Positions 63,438-64,000 of a stretch of DNA of 64,000 nucleotides are shown here, piece after piece. The first letter of the stretch is position 1, and each line of letters begins with the position of its first letter. A model generated the notes under the pieces. The model saw only the letters and a list, made by a program, of their open reading frames with translations. It did not search any database and had not been told where the DNA came from. The stretch is from contig NZ_JPJI01000026.1 of NCBI RefSeq assembly GCF_000732625.1, forward strand, positions 1-64,000. Reading direction: 5' to 3'. This DNA is from Nonlabens ulvanivorans (lineage in GTDB: Bacteria; Bacteroidota; Bacteroidia; Flavobacteriales; Flavobacteriaceae). Made by a program: the position numbers and the translations under genes.

Positions 63438-64000
63438 ATGAATCCATTTTTAGCAAACCTTATTGTTCAGTCTACAAAAAACTTTAGAGATAAAAAGAAG
63501 TACCCTAAAGGGAAACCGTCTGAATATAAACTCGCTAAAAAATATCACGATTTCATAGTCTCATTAAAGCGTAATTTTAAAAATTTCATTCTCATTATTA
63601 TTGGAATCTTTTCAGCGTCTTTTGGGTTTAAAGGTTTTTTACTTACTAATGATTTCATAGATGGCGGTGCTACCGGTATATCACTACTAGTAGCAGCGGT
63701 AACTGGTGTCCCCTTATATATCTTAATTATAGCTGTCAATTTACCTTTTGTAATTTTAGGTTATAAAATTATGGGGCAACGATTTGCCATCAAGACGGCT
63801 CTAGCGATAATGGGCCTTGCTCTTTGTGTTGCCGTTGTACCTTTTCCTAATGTTACTGATGATGACTTACTAGTGGCTATTTTTGGTGGGTTCTTTTTAG
63901 GAGCAGGTATTGGGTTATCTATCCGTGGTGGTGCTGTAATTGATGGAACAGAAATTCTGGCTATATTTTTAAGTAGAAAATTCTCTACTACCATAGGTGA
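63438..64000 (+). CDS. YitT-family membrane protein (partial, cut by window end)
   Basis: Starts MNPFLANLIVQSTKNFRDKK and continues open to the end of the window, so the 3' part is missing. About 187 residues are visible. After a basic head of 45 residues come hydrophobic helices with FILIIIGIFSASFGFKGFLL, DFIDGGATGISLLVAA and GGFFLGAGIGLSIRGGAVIDGTEILAI, the YitT/DUF161 pattern, where the GG(A/S)TG(I/V) and (GG)xxDGTE motifs are conserved. The role is unknown in general. The ATG at 63438 is the first of the open frame. Confidence 0.85.
   Translation, partial: MNPFLANLIVQSTKNFRDKKKYPKGKPSEYKLAKKYHDFIVSLKRNFKNFILIIIGIFSASFGFKGFLLTNDFIDGGATGISLLVAAVTGVPLYILIIAVNLPFVILGYKIMGQRFAIKTALAIMGLALCVAVVPFPNVTDDDLLVAIFGGFFLGAGIGLSIRGGAVIDGTEILAIFLSRKFSTTIG

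Noticed and set aside
1-64000. tRNA, rRNA and CRISPR arrays
   Set aside because: Looked for cloverleaf-type ends with CCA, rRNA landmarks and regularly spaced identical repeats with unique spacers; none seen. A covariance-model scan would be decisive.

Overview
The window is AT-rich chromosomal DNA from a member of the Bacteroidota, almost certainly a marine Flavobacteriaceae. Supporting signs are a type IX secretion sorting domain on a secreted nuclease, Bacteroidota-type promoter boxes (TAnnTTTG) ahead of many genes, families largely confined to this group (DUF4199, DUF6090, paired DUF368, the Bacteroidota zinc metalloprotease), and few Shine-Dalgarno sequences. The general look suggests Nonlabens or a close relative, but that is an impression and not a measurement.

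Layout. 1-7000 is an accessory island. It holds an unknown membrane protein, two DUF6090 proteins, a DUF5694-like secreted protein and a LytS/LytTR two-component pair on the minus strand. The plus-strand genes are bounded by near-identical non-coding leaders and tails, giving a cassette-like structure. 7198-31465 is backbone: alanine dehydrogenase, a methyltransferase, ribosomal protein L31 type B, a DUF4199 protein with a polyprenyl-type glycosyltransferase, a phosphohexomutase with an MsbA-like exporter, RNA-modification enzymes (RluA-type, Dus, RsmB-type), a large B12-type radical SAM protein, a beta-propeller lipoprotein, a secreted endonuclease I and full-length PurL. 31470-34430 is a second accessory island with the same kinds of borders, an unknown protein, a third DUF6090 protein and a TonB-like lipoprotein. 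34518-64000 is backbone again: aldehyde dehydrogenase with an AraC regulator, an MFS transporter, a secreted zinc protease, the operon rel-fur-purA, two DUF368 transporters overlapping aroE, a DUF349 protein, glycolytic pfkA and gapA with a BadF-type sugar kinase, a sodium:solute symporter, a cupin, a ZIP transporter, a long PLP enzyme, a flavin monooxygenase and the 5' part of a YitT-family gene cut by the window end.

Two non-coding systems stand out. First, a 16-bp palindrome, CGCTTTCGCGAAAGCG, occurs ten times perfectly (plus at least four degraded copies) through the backbone, roughly every 3-6 kb, in convergent, divergent and co-directional gaps and also inside genes, where it is read in three different frames. 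It is absent from the first island. Second, the islands are made of ORFs flanked by shared leader, post-stop motif and hairpin-terminator sequences. Two of these intergenic segments are about 98 percent identical over 238 bp while the coding sequences next to them have diverged. This looks like an integrase-free cassette or gene-conversion system. No transposase, integrase, CRISPR array, rRNA or tRNA gene was recognised.
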